A DNA stretch of 64,000 bases, taken from positions 106,983 through 170,982 of the forward strand of contig NZSL01000010.1 of assembly GCA_002696735.1 (NCBI GenBank), given 5' to 3'. Numbering within the stretch: position 1 is the stretch's first letter; each line of letters opens with the position of its first letter. Positions 35,702 through 44,660 of the stretch are shown here, one piece after another. Below the pieces are notes generated by a model. The model was not told the origin of the DNA. It did no database searches and was given only the letters and a program-made list of their open reading frames with translations. A program made the position numbers and the translations under genes. The stretch is from Methylophaga sp. GTDB taxonomy: Bacteria > Pseudomonadota > Gammaproteobacteria > Nitrosococcales > Methylophagaceae.

Positions 35702-37147
35702 TTATCTATCCTGATGAATCTTATTCACAATCGCCGTGGTGGAGCAGTTTTCAGTTAAGCCCATCACTCTGACTTCACCACCGTAGCCTTCGACGATTTC
35801 CCATCCAACCACGCCTTTTTTATCGTAGTCGCCGCCTTTAACCAGGATATCCGGCTGGATTTCTCTGAGCAGGTCTTCCGGTGTATCACCTTCAAAGACG
35901 GTGACCCAATCCACATCGGCCAAGCCTGCCAGTACAATCTGACGGCGATCGGCGGTGTTAATCGGACGGCCTTTGCCTTTGAGTTTGGTGACCGATTCAT
36001 CACTGTTAATGGCGACAATTAATCTATCGCCCTGAGCACGCGCCTGATGCAGATAACTGACATGTCCGGCATGCAGAATATCGAAACAGCCATTGGTAAA
36101 AACGATTTTCTCGCCACGTTTTTTGGCTTGATCAACGGCAATTTTTAATTGCTCGACCGTCACCGCACCAGCAAAGGAATGATCACTTTGATGGGAGCCC
36201 TGATGGCGTTGGTATTCGGCAAACAATTCCGGTTCACTGACAGTTGATGTGCCCAGTTTGCTGACCACAATACTGGCGGCAACATTGGCTAAAGTCACGG
36301 CTTGTTGCAGGGATTGTCCAGCTGCCAGTGCGGCAGCTAGGGTAGCAATGACGGTATCCCCTGCGCCGGTGACATCCGCCACTTCTTTGGCAATGGCCGG
36401 TAAATGAAATTCGCTATTGTCATTAGTGATTAACGACATGCCTTGTTCGCTACGGGTAATTAAGACCGCTTTAATGTCATAGTCTGCAATAAGCTTTTTG
36501 GCTTTTTCGATCAAGTCAGCTTCTGACTGAATTTCGCCCGCCACCGTTTCAAATTCAGTGAGATTGGGCGTGATTAAATCCGCGCCACGGTATTTACTGA
36601 AATCATTACCTTTTGGATCGACCAGCACGGTCATGGAATTGGCTTTTGCCAGCTTAATCCACTGTTGTGGATCATGCAGCGTGCCTTTGTCGTAATCCGA
36701 CAAAACCATCACACCACCGTTGACCAATAATGAGGTGACTTTTTCAGTCATCCCAACTGCGCTTTCCACGGTAAAGCGGCTTTCAAAATCCATCCTTAAC
36801 AGTTGCTGATGCGCACTGATAATACGGGATTTAATGATGGTAGGATGGTTGACCGTTTGATGAAAAGCACATTCAATGCTGACAGAACCCAGTCGCTGCT
36901 GTAATACCTGCGCGGCTTCATCCTGACCGGTAATGCCGGACAAACTGCATTTGGCCCCAAGTGAAGCAATATTCATCGCAACATTGGCGGCGCCACCCGG
37001 AATATCTTCCAATCGTTCAACGTTCACTACCGGCACCGGCGCTTCAGGTGAGATGCGTTTGGTTTTGCCGAAATAGAAGCGATCCAGCATCAAATCGCCT
37101 ATTACGACGACATTGGCCTGCCGAAAATCCGGGAATGCATTTTTCAT
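35702..37147 (-). CDS. hldE: Bifunctional D-beta-heptose 7-phosphate kinase/heptose 1-phosphate adenylyltransferase
   Basis: A 481-residue fusion enzyme for ADP-heptose synthesis. The N-terminal PfkB-type sugar kinase (about 1-330) has the GGAANVA substrate motif and the DVTGAGDTV catalytic motif. The C-terminal nucleotidyltransferase (about 340-481) has FTNGCFDILHAGHVSYL with the HxGH ATP site. The other pathway steps, gmhB and hldD, are not in the window. It is divided from gmhA by the coupled oxidoreductases and the inverted-repeat segment, and lies upstream of that segment on the opposite strand. Confidence 0.96.
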   Translation of the reverse strand: MKNAFPDFRQANVVVIGDLMLDRFYFGKTKRISPEAPVPVVNVERLEDIPGGAANVAMNIASLGAKCSLSGITGQDEAAQVLQQRLGSVSIECAFHQTVNHPTIIKSRIISAHQQLLRMDFESRFTVESAVGMTEKVTSLLVNGGVMVLSDYDKGTLHDPQQWIKLAKANSMTVLVDPKGNDFSKYRGADLITPNLTEFETVAGEIQSEADLIEKAKKLIADYDIKAVLITRSEQGMSLITNDNSEFHLPAIAKEVADVTGAGDTVIATLAAALAAGQSLQQAVTLANVAASIVVSKLGTSTVSEPELFAEYQRHQGSHQSDHSFAGAVTVEQLKIAVDQAKKRGEKIVFTNGCFDILHAGHVSYLHQARAQGDRLIVAINSDESVTKLKGKGRPINTADRRQIVLAGLADVDWVTVFEGDTPEDLLREIQPDILVKGGDYDKKGVVGWEIVEGYGGEVRVMGLTENCSTTAIVNKIHQDR

Positions 37148-37177
37148 AACGTTTGATTTATTGATTTGAGAAAGCGG

Positions 37178-38215
37178 TTATTGTGCGGCTAAAAGCGGTT
37201 GCAGTCCATGCCAAACCATTTCCGGTATCATTTCAGTCATGCAGACAGGTTCGCCATTGCGTGAGGCGGGTAATGGACATTTGCGTTTATAGCATGGGGC
37301 GCAGTTAAATTCGCTGACCAGATGCTGCTGATGTTTGCCATAAGTGCCAATCAACGCTGTGTCTGTCGCACCGTATAAGGTTAATGCTGGCGTTCCGGCT
37401 ACGGCTGCAAGGTGAGCTAATCCGGTATCACTGCATACGGCACCCGCCGCGTGATGCATTATTGCCGCGATATCGTTCAGGCCTAATCGCGGTAACGCAA
37501 ATGCCATTGGATCGACTGAGGCGATCTGCTGAGCACGCAGATATTCTTCATTATTGCCGCAAGGCAAAAGCACCGCGTAGCCTTCAGCTCGCGCCTGAAA
37601 CACCAGTTGTTGCCAGAAATTAATCGGCCAGAGCTTGGTCAGCCAGCTGGCATTATGTACAAACATCAAATAACGCTCGGGTAACGCAAACTCGAGTTCA
37701 GGTAACGGATATTTACTGAAATTCGCCGCATATTTAGCGGGTGTTTTGGGGAGTGGATAATCCAGCGCCTGTGACAGGATCTGCCGCATCCGATCCACGG
37801 CGTGTTGCTGTGGATTGACCGTTATCGGATATTGATAAGCCAAATGAGCCGGGCGTTCACGACAGGATTGTTTATCCAGACCATATACAGGGCCACGCCG
37901 TAACTTACTGACCAGCGCACTTTTCAGATTATTCTGCATATCGACAACTGCATCGTAATCATCGAGATTCAATTCACGATAAAACTGGCGTAATTCACCA
38001 CCGGTCAGGGTTTGCCAGGCGGATTTCTTCCAGCGTCTATGCGATGTGGTAATCACTTTACGAACATTGGGATGCCATTTAGGCACTTCGGCAAAGGCTT
38101 CATCCACAACCCAGTCAAACTCAATGCCGGGAAAGGCTTTTGCCGCATCGCTCAGCGCCGGTAACGCATGCATTAAATCGCCCATCGAGGTGAGCTTGAT
38201 GATTAATACTTTCAT
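37178..38215 (-). CDS. waaC: ADP-heptose:LPS heptosyltransferase I
   Basis: A 345-residue GT9 enzyme that attaches the first heptose to Kdo of the LPS inner core. The N-terminal MKVLIIKLTSMGDLMHALPA, with the catalytic Asp, and VCSDTGLAHLAAVAGTP in the donor site are WaaC hallmarks, as is the C-terminal CAPCYKRKCPL block. It lies downstream of thrB, but a terminator hairpin ends only about 7 nt before its ATG and no Shine-Dalgarno is visible there. Its expression probably needs read-through or a promoter inside thrB. hldE follows 30 nt downstream. Confidence 0.95.
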   Translation of the reverse strand: MKVLIIKLTSMGDLMHALPALSDAAKAFPGIEFDWVVDEAFAEVPKWHPNVRKVITTSHRRWKKSAWQTLTGGELRQFYRELNLDDYDAVVDMQNNLKSALVSKLRRGPVYGLDKQSCRERPAHLAYQYPITVNPQQHAVDRMRQILSQALDYPLPKTPAKYAANFSKYPLPELEFALPERYLMFVHNASWLTKLWPINFWQQLVFQARAEGYAVLLPCGNNEEYLRAQQIASVDPMAFALPRLGLNDIAAIMHHAAGAVCSDTGLAHLAAVAGTPALTLYGATDTALIGTYGKHQQHLVSEFNCAPCYKRKCPLPASRNGEPVCMTEMIPEMVWHGLQPLLAAQ

Positions 38216-38221
38216 ATACGG

Positions 38222-38254
38222 AAAAACGCCTGATGAAATAACATCAAGCGTTTT
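38222..38254. terminator. Intrinsic terminator between thrB and waaC
   Basis: AAAACGCCTGATG and CATCAAGCGTTTT form a 12-13 bp stem with one G-T pair and a 6-nt loop. On the minus strand a T-run follows, ending about 7 nt before the waaC ATG. The thrB stop codon lies inside the stem. The A- and T-flanks also make it usable on the other strand. Confidence 0.7.
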
Positions 38255-39200
38255 GCAAAGTATTTAAAGACAATGGCTTATGACGATGCTGCTGCAGGAT
38301 GTTCAGAAATGCATCAGGATTTTTAATCTGTGTCATTTCACCTTCACGTGGGAAAAGCTGATCCTGCAAACGCGAAAGCCAGAAACGTAATGCCGCAGCA
38401 CGGCAAACCAGATTCCAGTTGGACTGTTCGGCCTCATTAAGTTGACGACGTTGCAGATAAGCGTTCATCAACCGCTGGTAACGCTCGTTATCAATCAAGC
38501 CTTGTTCGTTAACACACCAGTCATTGACCACTACGGCCAGGTCATAAATCAAAAATTCATCGCAGGCATAGTAAAAATCAATAATACCCTGCAATTCATT
38601 ATCAACAAACAAGGCGTTGTCGCGGAACAAATCGGAATGTGTGACACCCCATGGTAAATCCAAATCACTGTAATGTTGCTGAAAATCCAGTTCGGCTTTG
38701 AGCATGTCGGCCTGCTCGTCAGACATATGTGGTAACAAGGTTTCAGCCATGGATTCGCGCCAGTCGGCCCCGCGTTGCGTTGCCCGGCGGTGTTTAAACT
38801 TCTGCCCCACCAGATGCATTTGCGCCAGCATATCGCCGATGGCTTCGCATTGACCCAGTGTGGCAAGTTCATCAACTGTATGTCCCGCCAGACGCATAAC
38901 AAGCGCCGCTGGACGACCGCATAAGGACTTGAGGTAATTCCCCTGTTTATCTTCAGCGGGATGCGCAGAGGGAATGCCATGTTTGAAGAAAAACGTCATG
39001 ACTTCCAGGAAATAATCCAATTCGGCAAACTCATGCTGTTCGAACAGAGTAAGCACAAACTCGCCCTGGTCAGTGGTCACAAAATAATTAGTATTTTCGA
39101 TTCCAGCAGAAATGCCCTGATAATCAATCAGATTACCAACGGCATAGTCGCCGAGGAACGCCATTAATTCATCGCGCCCGACTTCGGTATAAACAGACAT
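38244..39200 (-). CDS. thrB: Homoserine kinase, ThrB2 (APH-fold) type
   Basis: A 318-residue protein of the aminoglycoside-phosphotransferase fold, not the GHMP-type ThrB. It phosphorylates L-homoserine on the path to threonine. Visible marks are the N-terminal GISAGIENTNYFV and the catalytic loop WGVTHSDLFRDNALF followed by GIIDFYYAC. It is preceded by the DUF2782 gene, the arrangement common next to polA in gammaproteobacteria. Its stop codon lies inside the terminator at 38222-38254. Confidence 0.92.
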   Translation of the reverse strand: MSVYTEVGRDELMAFLGDYAVGNLIDYQGISAGIENTNYFVTTDQGEFVLTLFEQHEFAELDYFLEVMTFFFKHGIPSAHPAEDKQGNYLKSLCGRPAALVMRLAGHTVDELATLGQCEAIGDMLAQMHLVGQKFKHRRATQRGADWRESMAETLLPHMSDEQADMLKAELDFQQHYSDLDLPWGVTHSDLFRDNALFVDNELQGIIDFYYACDEFLIYDLAVVVNDWCVNEQGLIDNERYQRLMNAYLQRRQLNEAEQSNWNLVCRAAALRFWLSRLQDQLFPREGEMTQIKNPDAFLNILQQHRHKPLSLNTLQNA

Positions 39201-39227
39201 GAAAATCTCAGTTAACGGGAGTTTTTG

Positions 39228-39563
39228 TTACCATTCCAACAGGATCCAGTTCGGCACTTCGGGATTGGCAAGGTTATGTTTTTGGGTTTCAAGTGAACCA
39301 TCGCCATCAGTATCCATCAGGTAGTAGGATGGGCCGATATCCGGGGTGATTTTGATCATGTAAAGTTGACCGTTGACGCGGTACTCTTCAATGGTGCGAT
39401 CTTCTTCCTGGATAATGGTGATTTCAGGTTCAATGCTTTCGCCATCCTGTAACGTAGGCGGCACAACAGGGGGTTCAGATAAATCAGGACCCGCAGCCCC
39501 AGCCCAGGCACTTCCTGTGAACATTGCGCTGATTGCGCATACAATGGCAAACGGTTTTAACAT
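39228..39563 (-). CDS. DUF2782 family exported protein
   Basis: A 111-residue protein with a signal peptide (MLKPFAIVCAISAMFTGSAWA, cleavage after AWA) and an acidic mature part. The segment EEYRVNGQLYMIKITPDIGPSYYLMDTDGDG is the DUF2782 core; the DTDGDG piece resembles a calcium-binding loop. Function unknown. It lies between polA (divergent) and thrB, a conserved neighbourhood in gammaproteobacteria. Confidence 0.85.
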   Translation of the reverse strand: MLKPFAIVCAISAMFTGSAWAGAAGPDLSEPPVVPPTLQDGESIEPEITIIQEEDRTIEEYRVNGQLYMIKITPDIGPSYYLMDTDGDGSLETQKHNLANPEVPNWILLEW

Positions 39564-39654
39564 GACTTGGCTCCACTAATTTCCGATAAAGATAGCATTT
39601 CCGCTACGATGATAAAAGCAATCTGTTTGCCACTAATTTCAGGCCTTGTGAACT

Positions 39655-42369
39655 ATGACTCAAACTGCACCACTTATACTTGTTGATGGCTCTTCCTACC
39701 TGTATCGCGCTTATCATGCGATGCCGCCACTGACCAACAGCGACGGCGAATCAACCGGCACCATTTATGGCGTCATCAACATGCTGCGTAAATTGATCCG
39801 TGACTATCAACCCGAACATATGGCCGTGGTATTTGATGCCAAGGGTAAAACCTTCCGTAATGATCTGTATGCCGAGTATAAAGCCACCCGCCCGCCAATG
39901 CCGGATGATTTACGCGAACAGATTGCGCCAATCCATGAAATTGTTAAAGCCATGGGCTTGCCGCTGCTCTGCATTGATAACGTTGAAGCTGATGATGTGA
40001 TTGGCACGCTGGCCAAACAGGCCACTGCAGCCGGAATTGAAACCGTGATTTCTACCGGCGACAAAGATATGGCGCAGCTGGTCAGCGAGCATGTCACGCT
40101 GGTTAACACCATGAATAACACTAAAACAGATATTGCCGCGGTGCAGGAAAAATTTGGCCTGACACCGCAGCAAATTGTCGATTATCTGGCGCTGATGGGT
40201 GACAAGGTGGATAACATTCCTGGCGTTGATAGTGTCGGCCCCAAAACTGCAACTAAACTGCTGCAACAATATGGCAGTTTACAGGGCGTTATCGAACATG
40301 CTGATGAAGTAAAAGGCAAGCTGGGTGAGAAGCTTCGAGCAGCGATAGATGACTTACCACTCTCCTATCAGCTGGCGACCATCAAGATGGATGTCGAGCT
40401 GGACTTCACCCCGGAAACGCTGGATATGCAGGCGGCGGATAATCAAAAACTGGCAGAGCTTTATCGTCGGTACGAATTCAAAAGCTGGCTACAGGAATTA
40501 GATTCTGCGCCTGCTGCTGCGGCTTCAACAAAAACGGATGAACCAGCCACCAGCAATGAAACCCATTACGAAACCATCTTGACTCAGCAGCAGCTGGATA
40601 GCTGGATGGATAAACTCAAAAAAGCTGAACTGTTTGCCTTTGATACCGAAACCACCAGCCTCAATTATCTACAGGCTCGGATTGTTGGTATGTCATTTGC
40701 CATTAAAGCCGGTGAAGCCGCTTACCTGCCGCTGGCGCATGATTATCCGGGCGCACCGGATCAGCTGGACTTTGATACCACGTTAGCGTTGTTTAAACCC
40801 TTACTGGAAGATCCAAAAGCATTAAAGGTGGGCCAGAACCTCAAATATGATCGACATATTCTGCTGAATCATGGCATTGACTTGCAGGGCATTGCTCATG
40901 ACACCATGCTGCAGTCCTATGTGCTGGACAGCACGGCCACACGGCACGATATGGATTCATTGGCAGAAAAATATCTAAATCGCAGCACCATTCATTTTGA
41001 AGACATTGCCGGTAAAGGCAAAAAGCAACTGACCTTCAATGAAATAGGCTTGGAAGAAGCCTCGCCTTATGCTTGTGAAGATGCCGATATCACATTGCAG
41101 TTACATCATATTCTATGGCCAAAAATTCAGGCGATCCCCTCTTTAGAAACGGTTTATCGTGAATTGGAAATGCCGTTGCTGCCGGTGCTGAACACGCTGG
41201 AACGCAATGGCGTGCATATCGATATCTTTATGCTGCAGCAGCAAAGCGACGCATTAGCGCATGATATTGACCGGCTGGAAAAACAAGCTCATGAATCTGC
41301 CGGGACCAAATTCAATCTGGGTTCACCAAAGCAGCTACAGGAAATTCTTTACGACCAGCAACAATTGCCGGTTCGCAAAAAAACACCTAAAGGCCAGCCA
41401 TCAACTGCAGAAAATGTACTGCAGGAACTGGCAGATGATGGCTATGAACTGCCGCAAATCATTATGCAATATCGCAGCTTAAGTAAGCTGAAATCCACCT
41501 ACACCGACAAACTGCCACAGCAGGTCAATCAACAAACCGGACGTGTGCACACCTCCTATCATCAGGCGGTCACTGCCACCGGCCGGTTATCGTCTTCCGA
41601 TCCGAATTTGCAGAATATTCCGATCCGTACTGAAACCGGACGCAAGATTCGTGAAGCCTTTGTCGCCGGAAAAGGGGCCAAGATCCTGGCAGCCGATTAT
41701 TCACAAATTGAACTACGCATCATGGCGCATCTATCCGGTGATAAAAGCCTGTTGACTGCGTTTGCCGAAGGTGAAGATATTCATCGCCATACCGCTTCTG
41801 AAATCTTTGGCGTAGAGCCAGAAAATGTCACCAGTGATCAACGCCGCAGTGCCAAAGCCATCAACTTTGGTTTGATTTATGGCATGTCCGCCCACGGACT
41901 TTCCAAACAACTCGGCATCGAACGTCATCAAGCCGCCAAATACATGGAAACCTATTTCGAACGCTATCCCGGCGTCAGAAAATACATGGACAACACCCGC
42001 GAACAAGCCAAAAAAGATGGTTACGTCGAAACTATTTTCGGCCGACGTTTATACCTGCCGGAAATCAATTCCAGTAATGGTTTGCGTCGCCAGTACGCTG
42101 AACGCACCGCGATTAATGCCCCGATGCAAGGCAGCGCCGCAGACATTATCAAACGCGCAATGATTTCCATTCATGACTGGCTGCTCGAAGCCGATACTGG
42201 CATCCGCATGATTATGCAGGTACATGATGAATTGGTATTTGAAGTGCCCGAAGAGCAGCTTGATTTGGCGAAAACTGAAATTGAGCAGTTTATGATCAAA
42301 GCTGCAGAACTGGCTGTGCCGTTAGAAGTGGGTATTGGGGTTGGGGATAATTGGGAACAGGCCCACTAA
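39655..42369 (+). CDS. polA: DNA polymerase I
   Basis: A 904-residue, full-length Pol I. The N-terminal 5'-3' flap exonuclease (about 1-290) is followed by a 3'-5' proofreading domain with the acidic residues of DTETTSL, GQNLKYD and CEDADITL intact, and the polymerase domain with motif [13 protein letters not shown], motif [15 protein letters not shown] and motif [10 protein letters not shown]. It serves Okazaki-fragment maturation and repair. Translation begins at the ATG after GTGAACT; the gene stands alone. The second repeat-bounded segment starts 7 nt after its stop. Confidence 0.98.
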   Translation: MTQTAPLILVDGSSYLYRAYHAMPPLTNSDGESTGTIYGVINMLRKLIRDYQPEHMAVVFDAKGKTFRNDLYAEYKATRPPMPDDLREQIAPIHEIVKAMGLPLLCIDNVEADDVIGTLAKQATAAGIETVISTGDKDMAQLVSEHVTLVNTMNNTKTDIAAVQEKFGLTPQQIVDYLALMGDKVDNIPGVDSVGPKTATKLLQQYGSLQGVIEHADEVKGKLGEKLRAAIDDLPLSYQLATIKMDVELDFTPETLDMQAADNQKLAELYRRYEFKSWLQELDSAPAAAASTKTDEPATSNETHYETILTQQQLDSWMDKLKKAELFAFDTETTSLNYLQARIVGMSFAIKAGEAAYLPLAHDYPGAPDQLDFDTTLALFKPLLEDPKALKVGQNLKYDRHILLNHGIDLQGIAHDTMLQSYVLDSTATRHDMDSLAEKYLNRSTIHFEDIAGKGKKQLTFNEIGLEEASPYACEDADITLQLHHILWPKIQAIPSLETVYRELEMPLLPVLNTLERNGVHIDIFMLQQQSDALAHDIDRLEKQAHESAGTKFNLGSPKQLQEILYDQQQLPVRKKTPKGQPSTAENVLQELADDGYELPQIIMQYRSLSKLKSTYTDKLPQQVNQQTGRVHTSYHQAVTATGRLSSSDPNLQNIPIRTETGRKIREAFVAGKGAKILAADYSQIELRIMAHLSGDKSLLTAFAEGEDIHRHTASEIFGVEPENVTSDQRRSAKAINFGLIYGMSAHGLSKQLGIERHQAAKYMETYFERYPGVRKYMDNTREQAKKDGYVETIFGRRLYLPEINSSNGLRRQYAERTAINAPMQGSAADIIKRAMISIHDWLLEADTGIRMIMQVHDELVFEVPEEQLDLAKTEIEQFMIKAAELAVPLEVGIGVGDNWEQAH

Positions 42370-42376
42370 CTGGATT

Positions 42377-42406
42377 ATTAACCACAGAGACACAGAGGGC
42401 ACAGAT
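42377..42406 (+). repeat. Inverted repeat copy C (partial, left end)
   Basis: Matches the outer part of copies A, B and D: TTAACCACAGAGACACAGAG, then GGGCACAGA. The inner CGCAGAT units are missing. It begins 7 nt after the polA stop codon. Confidence 0.8.
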
Positions 42407-42423
42407 CCAAAAGGCTTACCTTG

Positions 42424-42560
42424 AATCCCCTTTTGTGTTGCCGGAAAAAATGGTTATCTCAGGATTAGAAATCGAAATGTTTGAGCGAAGCGAGTTTTTT
42501 CGATTTCCCTGCGATGGCCATTTTTTTCGGGGAGCCGCAGGCCAACACAAGGGGTGCCTT
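42424..42560 (-). repeat. Structured hairpin element, copy L
   Basis: Its arms pair from outside in: CCCCTTTTGTGTTG with CAACACAAGGGG, CCGGAAAAAATGG with CCATTTTTTTCGG, and GAAATCGAAA with TTTCGATTTC. The apex reads TGTTTGAGCGAAGCGAGTTT. It is an inverted relative of copy R. Confidence 0.7.
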
Positions 42561-42568
42561 TTCTTTTG

Positions 42569-42672
42569 GTTCGTTTTCTTTGATTCGCGACATCCATATC
42601 GCTCACCCTTCGGGTGCCTCCGGCATCCAAATTCATTCCAGATGAATTTGTGGGCAAGCAAAGAAAATGAAC
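42569..42672. repeat. Long hairpin between the two structured elements
   Basis: GTTCGTTTTCTTTG (42569-42582) pairs with CAAAGAAAATGAAC (42659-42672). Two smaller hairpins sit inside: CACCC-TTC-GGGTG and an AAATTCAT/ATGAATTT pair. Non-coding. Confidence 0.6.
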
Positions 42673-42740
42673 TCGCCCTCAGGCGAAATTTAGCTCTAAG
42701 TTTCATTCTTCAAGTTTAAGGTTTTATGTCGCTCTCGCAA

Positions 42741-42770
42741 GTTAGGGGCTTGCGTGCCCAAGCCCCTAAC
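42741..42770. repeat. Perfect 12-bp inverted repeat
   Basis: GTTAGGGGCTTG, a 6-nt loop CGTGCC, then the exact complement CAAGCCCCTAAC. No T-run follows. It precedes structured copy R. Confidence 0.75.
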
Positions 42771-42778
42771 AACCCAAG

Positions 42779-42917
42779 GGCACCCCTTGAACTGGCCTGC
42801 GGCTCCACTGCGTTGCGTTTTTTGTCAGGGAGTCTTACCAAACTCGCTGCGCTCAAACAGGTAAGCCTCAATTTCCTGACAAAAAGCCTCTACTCGTCAG
42901 TTCAAAAGGGGATTTAG
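42779..42917 (+). repeat. Structured hairpin element, copy R
   Basis: Same layout as copy L but inverted and with different paired bases: CCCCTTGAACTG with CAGTTCAAAAGGGG, TTTTTTGTCAGG with CCTGACAAAAA, and CTTACC with GGTAAG. It shares with L the blocks GGCACCCCTTG, GGCCTGCGGCTCC, the apex AACTCGCTGCGCTCAAACA and the AAAAGGGGATT end. Confidence 0.7.
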
Positions 42918-42974
42918 GGCATAACCATTGAGCTCTGTGCCTGTATCAATATATTGTTTATGTTTCTCTCTAAG

Positions 42975-43047
42975 AAATCTGCGCCTATCTGCGTAATCTG
43001 CGGATAGATTTTTAAGAACTCCGTGCCCTCTGTGCCTCTGTGGTTAA
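42975..43047 (-). repeat. Inverted repeat copy D (right end)
   Basis: On the minus strand it begins TTAACCACAGAGGCACAGAG, then GGGCACGGAG, and later has ATCCGCAGATTACGCAGAT plus a third CGCAGAT unit. It ends 4 nt from the xerC stop codon. Confidence 0.85.
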
Positions 43048-43051
43048 TATC

Positions 43052-43960
43052 CTAAGAACGCTTTTTAGCCCGAGGATGCGCGGCATCATAAACCTTTGCC
43101 AGGTGTTGAAAATCCAGATGAGTATAAACCTGCGTAGTGCTGATATCCGAATGCCCCAACAACTCCTGCACGGCTCGCAAATCACTGCTGGATTCAAGCA
43201 TGTGCGAAGCAAATGCATGACGTAGCCGATGCGGATGCACATGCTCGGAGATACCGTGTTTTTTGCCCCAGAAAGCCAGGCGTTGCTGAATAGAACGCAC
43301 GCCAAGGCGCGTGCCCTTCTGGGTGGTGAATAATGCTGGTTGTTGATACAGTCCGTTTTGGTCGCGTTTATCGAGCCAGACTTTCAGCGCCTCAATCGCG
43401 GTACGACCTATCGGCAGAATCCTTCCTTTATTACCTTTACCGGCGATAACATGCACCAGTTGCTGGCCGAAATCGACATCACGTAAATCCAATGCCGCCA
43501 GCTCTGCCAGACGCAGGCCAGAGGAATAGAATAATTCCATAATCGCTCGATCCCGGCAGGCGACAAAAGTGTCAGACGGTGTGCTGTCGAGTAGCGAATT
43601 CATTTGATCGACATCAAGGGTTTTTGGTAACCGCTTTTCAGCTTTGGGGGCCTGCACTGATTGGGCAGGATTATGATCGACCAAGCCTTCTTTGAGCAGA
43701 TAGCGATAAAAGCTTCGAATGGCTGACAGTAAACGGTGAATACTGCGGGCACCTAAACCTTTTCGATGCAGGCGGGCAATAAACAGACGAATATTTGCCG
43801 GTTTGAGTCGCTGCCAATCAGTAAATGATTGCTGCTCACAGTAGTCAACTAACTGCTGACAGTCACGCTGATAATTGAGTACGGTATGCGGCGAAACCCG
43901 GCGCTGTTGCTCCAGATACTGCAGAAAATCCTGCAGAGGGGTTTGCAGCTCAGCTGTCAT
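43052..43960 (-). CDS. xerC: Site-specific tyrosine recombinase XerC
   Basis: A 302-residue tyrosine recombinase that, with XerD, resolves chromosome dimers at dif. The N-terminal SAM-like DNA-binding domain covers about 1-95. The catalytic residues are visible: Arg in SSGLRLAEL, Lys in GKGNKGR, His-x-x-Arg in HPHRLRHAFASH, His in LLGHSDISTTQ and the nucleophile Tyr in VYTHLD. It overlaps the DUF484 gene by 11 nt. Its place in the lysA-dapF-DUF484-xerC order marks it as the housekeeping XerC rather than an integrase. Confidence 0.96.
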   Translation of the reverse strand: MTAELQTPLQDFLQYLEQQRRVSPHTVLNYQRDCQQLVDYCEQQSFTDWQRLKPANIRLFIARLHRKGLGARSIHRLLSAIRSFYRYLLKEGLVDHNPAQSVQAPKAEKRLPKTLDVDQMNSLLDSTPSDTFVACRDRAIMELFYSSGLRLAELAALDLRDVDFGQQLVHVIAGKGNKGRILPIGRTAIEALKVWLDKRDQNGLYQQPALFTTQKGTRLGVRSIQQRLAFWGKKHGISEHVHPHRLRHAFASHMLESSSDLRAVQELLGHSDISTTQVYTHLDFQHLAKVYDAAHPRAKKRS

Positions 43961-44660
43961 TCTGGCCGTGGCAGAAACGACGCAGCAGACGCATAAACAC
44001 TTCCCCGAGAAAGCTCAGATATTCAGTGCCCATATCAGCATGGAAGCGGTTGGCATCACTGCTGGCAATCGCCAGCAAACCGGCACAGGGCTCGTGTCCT
44101 AATGGTAAACAGGCCACCGAATGCACTTCATCTGCTTTATCACCAAACAGTAACTGTTTTTGCGCCTTGGTCAGTCGACCACAAACTGGTTGTTGCTTGC
44201 CCAGAATGTGATCAAATGCTTTCAGTTGGCTGTCATCAGCATGCATTTCGACGATGTTGCCTTCGACCGTAGGTAATTTCGGTTTTTGATCGCCACTGTA
44301 AAACAGTCTTAACGACACTTCGTCAGCTGAGAATTCTTGCTGTAATTGTTGCATCAACGTTGCCAGCAGGCTGTGCATGTCCTGACAGTCCATCAGTCGC
44401 AGACAGAGTTGATGGACTCGCTGCTGCAATGCAGCATTGCTATGCGCATTATCGATTAATGCATGCAGCTGTTCATGCAGATGCTGATTTTTCTGGCGTA
44501 ATTGCTGACGTTGGCGCTGTGCCAGCGAAATGGTGCCTTCAGGTGTGTTGTCGAATTCCAGTTCGGACAATAAATCCGGCTGATCGATTAAAAAATCTGT
44601 GTGCTGACGTAAAAATTCACTGACCTGCTCAGCGCTTACAGATTGTTGAGTGTTGCCCAC
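43950..44660 (-). CDS. DUF484 family protein
   Basis: A 236-residue protein with an N-terminal helical start ([21 protein letters not shown]), a coiled-coil of Gln/Arg/Leu ([21 protein letters not shown], about 45-75) and a C-terminal GAF-like domain ([26 protein letters not shown]). DUF484 genes sit between dapF and xerC in many gammaproteobacteria; function unknown. It overlaps dapF by 25 nt and xerC by 11 nt. Confidence 0.9.
   Translation of the reverse strand: MGNTQQSVSAEQVSEFLRQHTDFLIDQPDLLSELEFDNTPEGTISLAQRQRQQLRQKNQHLHEQLHALIDNAHSNAALQQRVHQLCLRLMDCQDMHSLLATLMQQLQQEFSADEVSLRLFYSGDQKPKLPTVEGNIVEMHADDSQLKAFDHILGKQQPVCGRLTKAQKQLLFGDKADEVHSVACLPLGHEPCAGLLAIASSDANRFHADMGTEYLSFLGEVFMRLLRRFCHGQNDS

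Larger units (their letters stand above)
42377..43047. mobile_element. Gene-free segment bounded by inverted repeats, full of hairpins
   Basis: Copies C and D lie at the ends in inverted orientation, as A and B do at 34155-35667. The interior has no credible protein gene. It holds two inverted copies of a structured element (42424-42560 and 42779-42917), a long central hairpin (42569-42672) and a perfect 12-bp palindrome (42741-42770). It lies between the convergent polA and xerC genes. It may be a non-autonomous mobile unit or a structured repeat cluster. Confidence 0.5.

Noticed and set aside
42351..42917. Several ORFs of 60-120 codons between polA and xerC on both strands
   Set aside because: They run through nested inverted repeats, lack ribosome-binding sites and have low-complexity, basic translations. 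The region is better explained as structured repeat DNA.
43052..43960. The tyrosine recombinase as the mobiliser of the adjacent repeat-bounded segment
   Set aside because: Its gene order (lptM-lysA-dapF-DUF484-xerC) marks it as housekeeping XerC. The 34-kb segment has no recombinase nearby.
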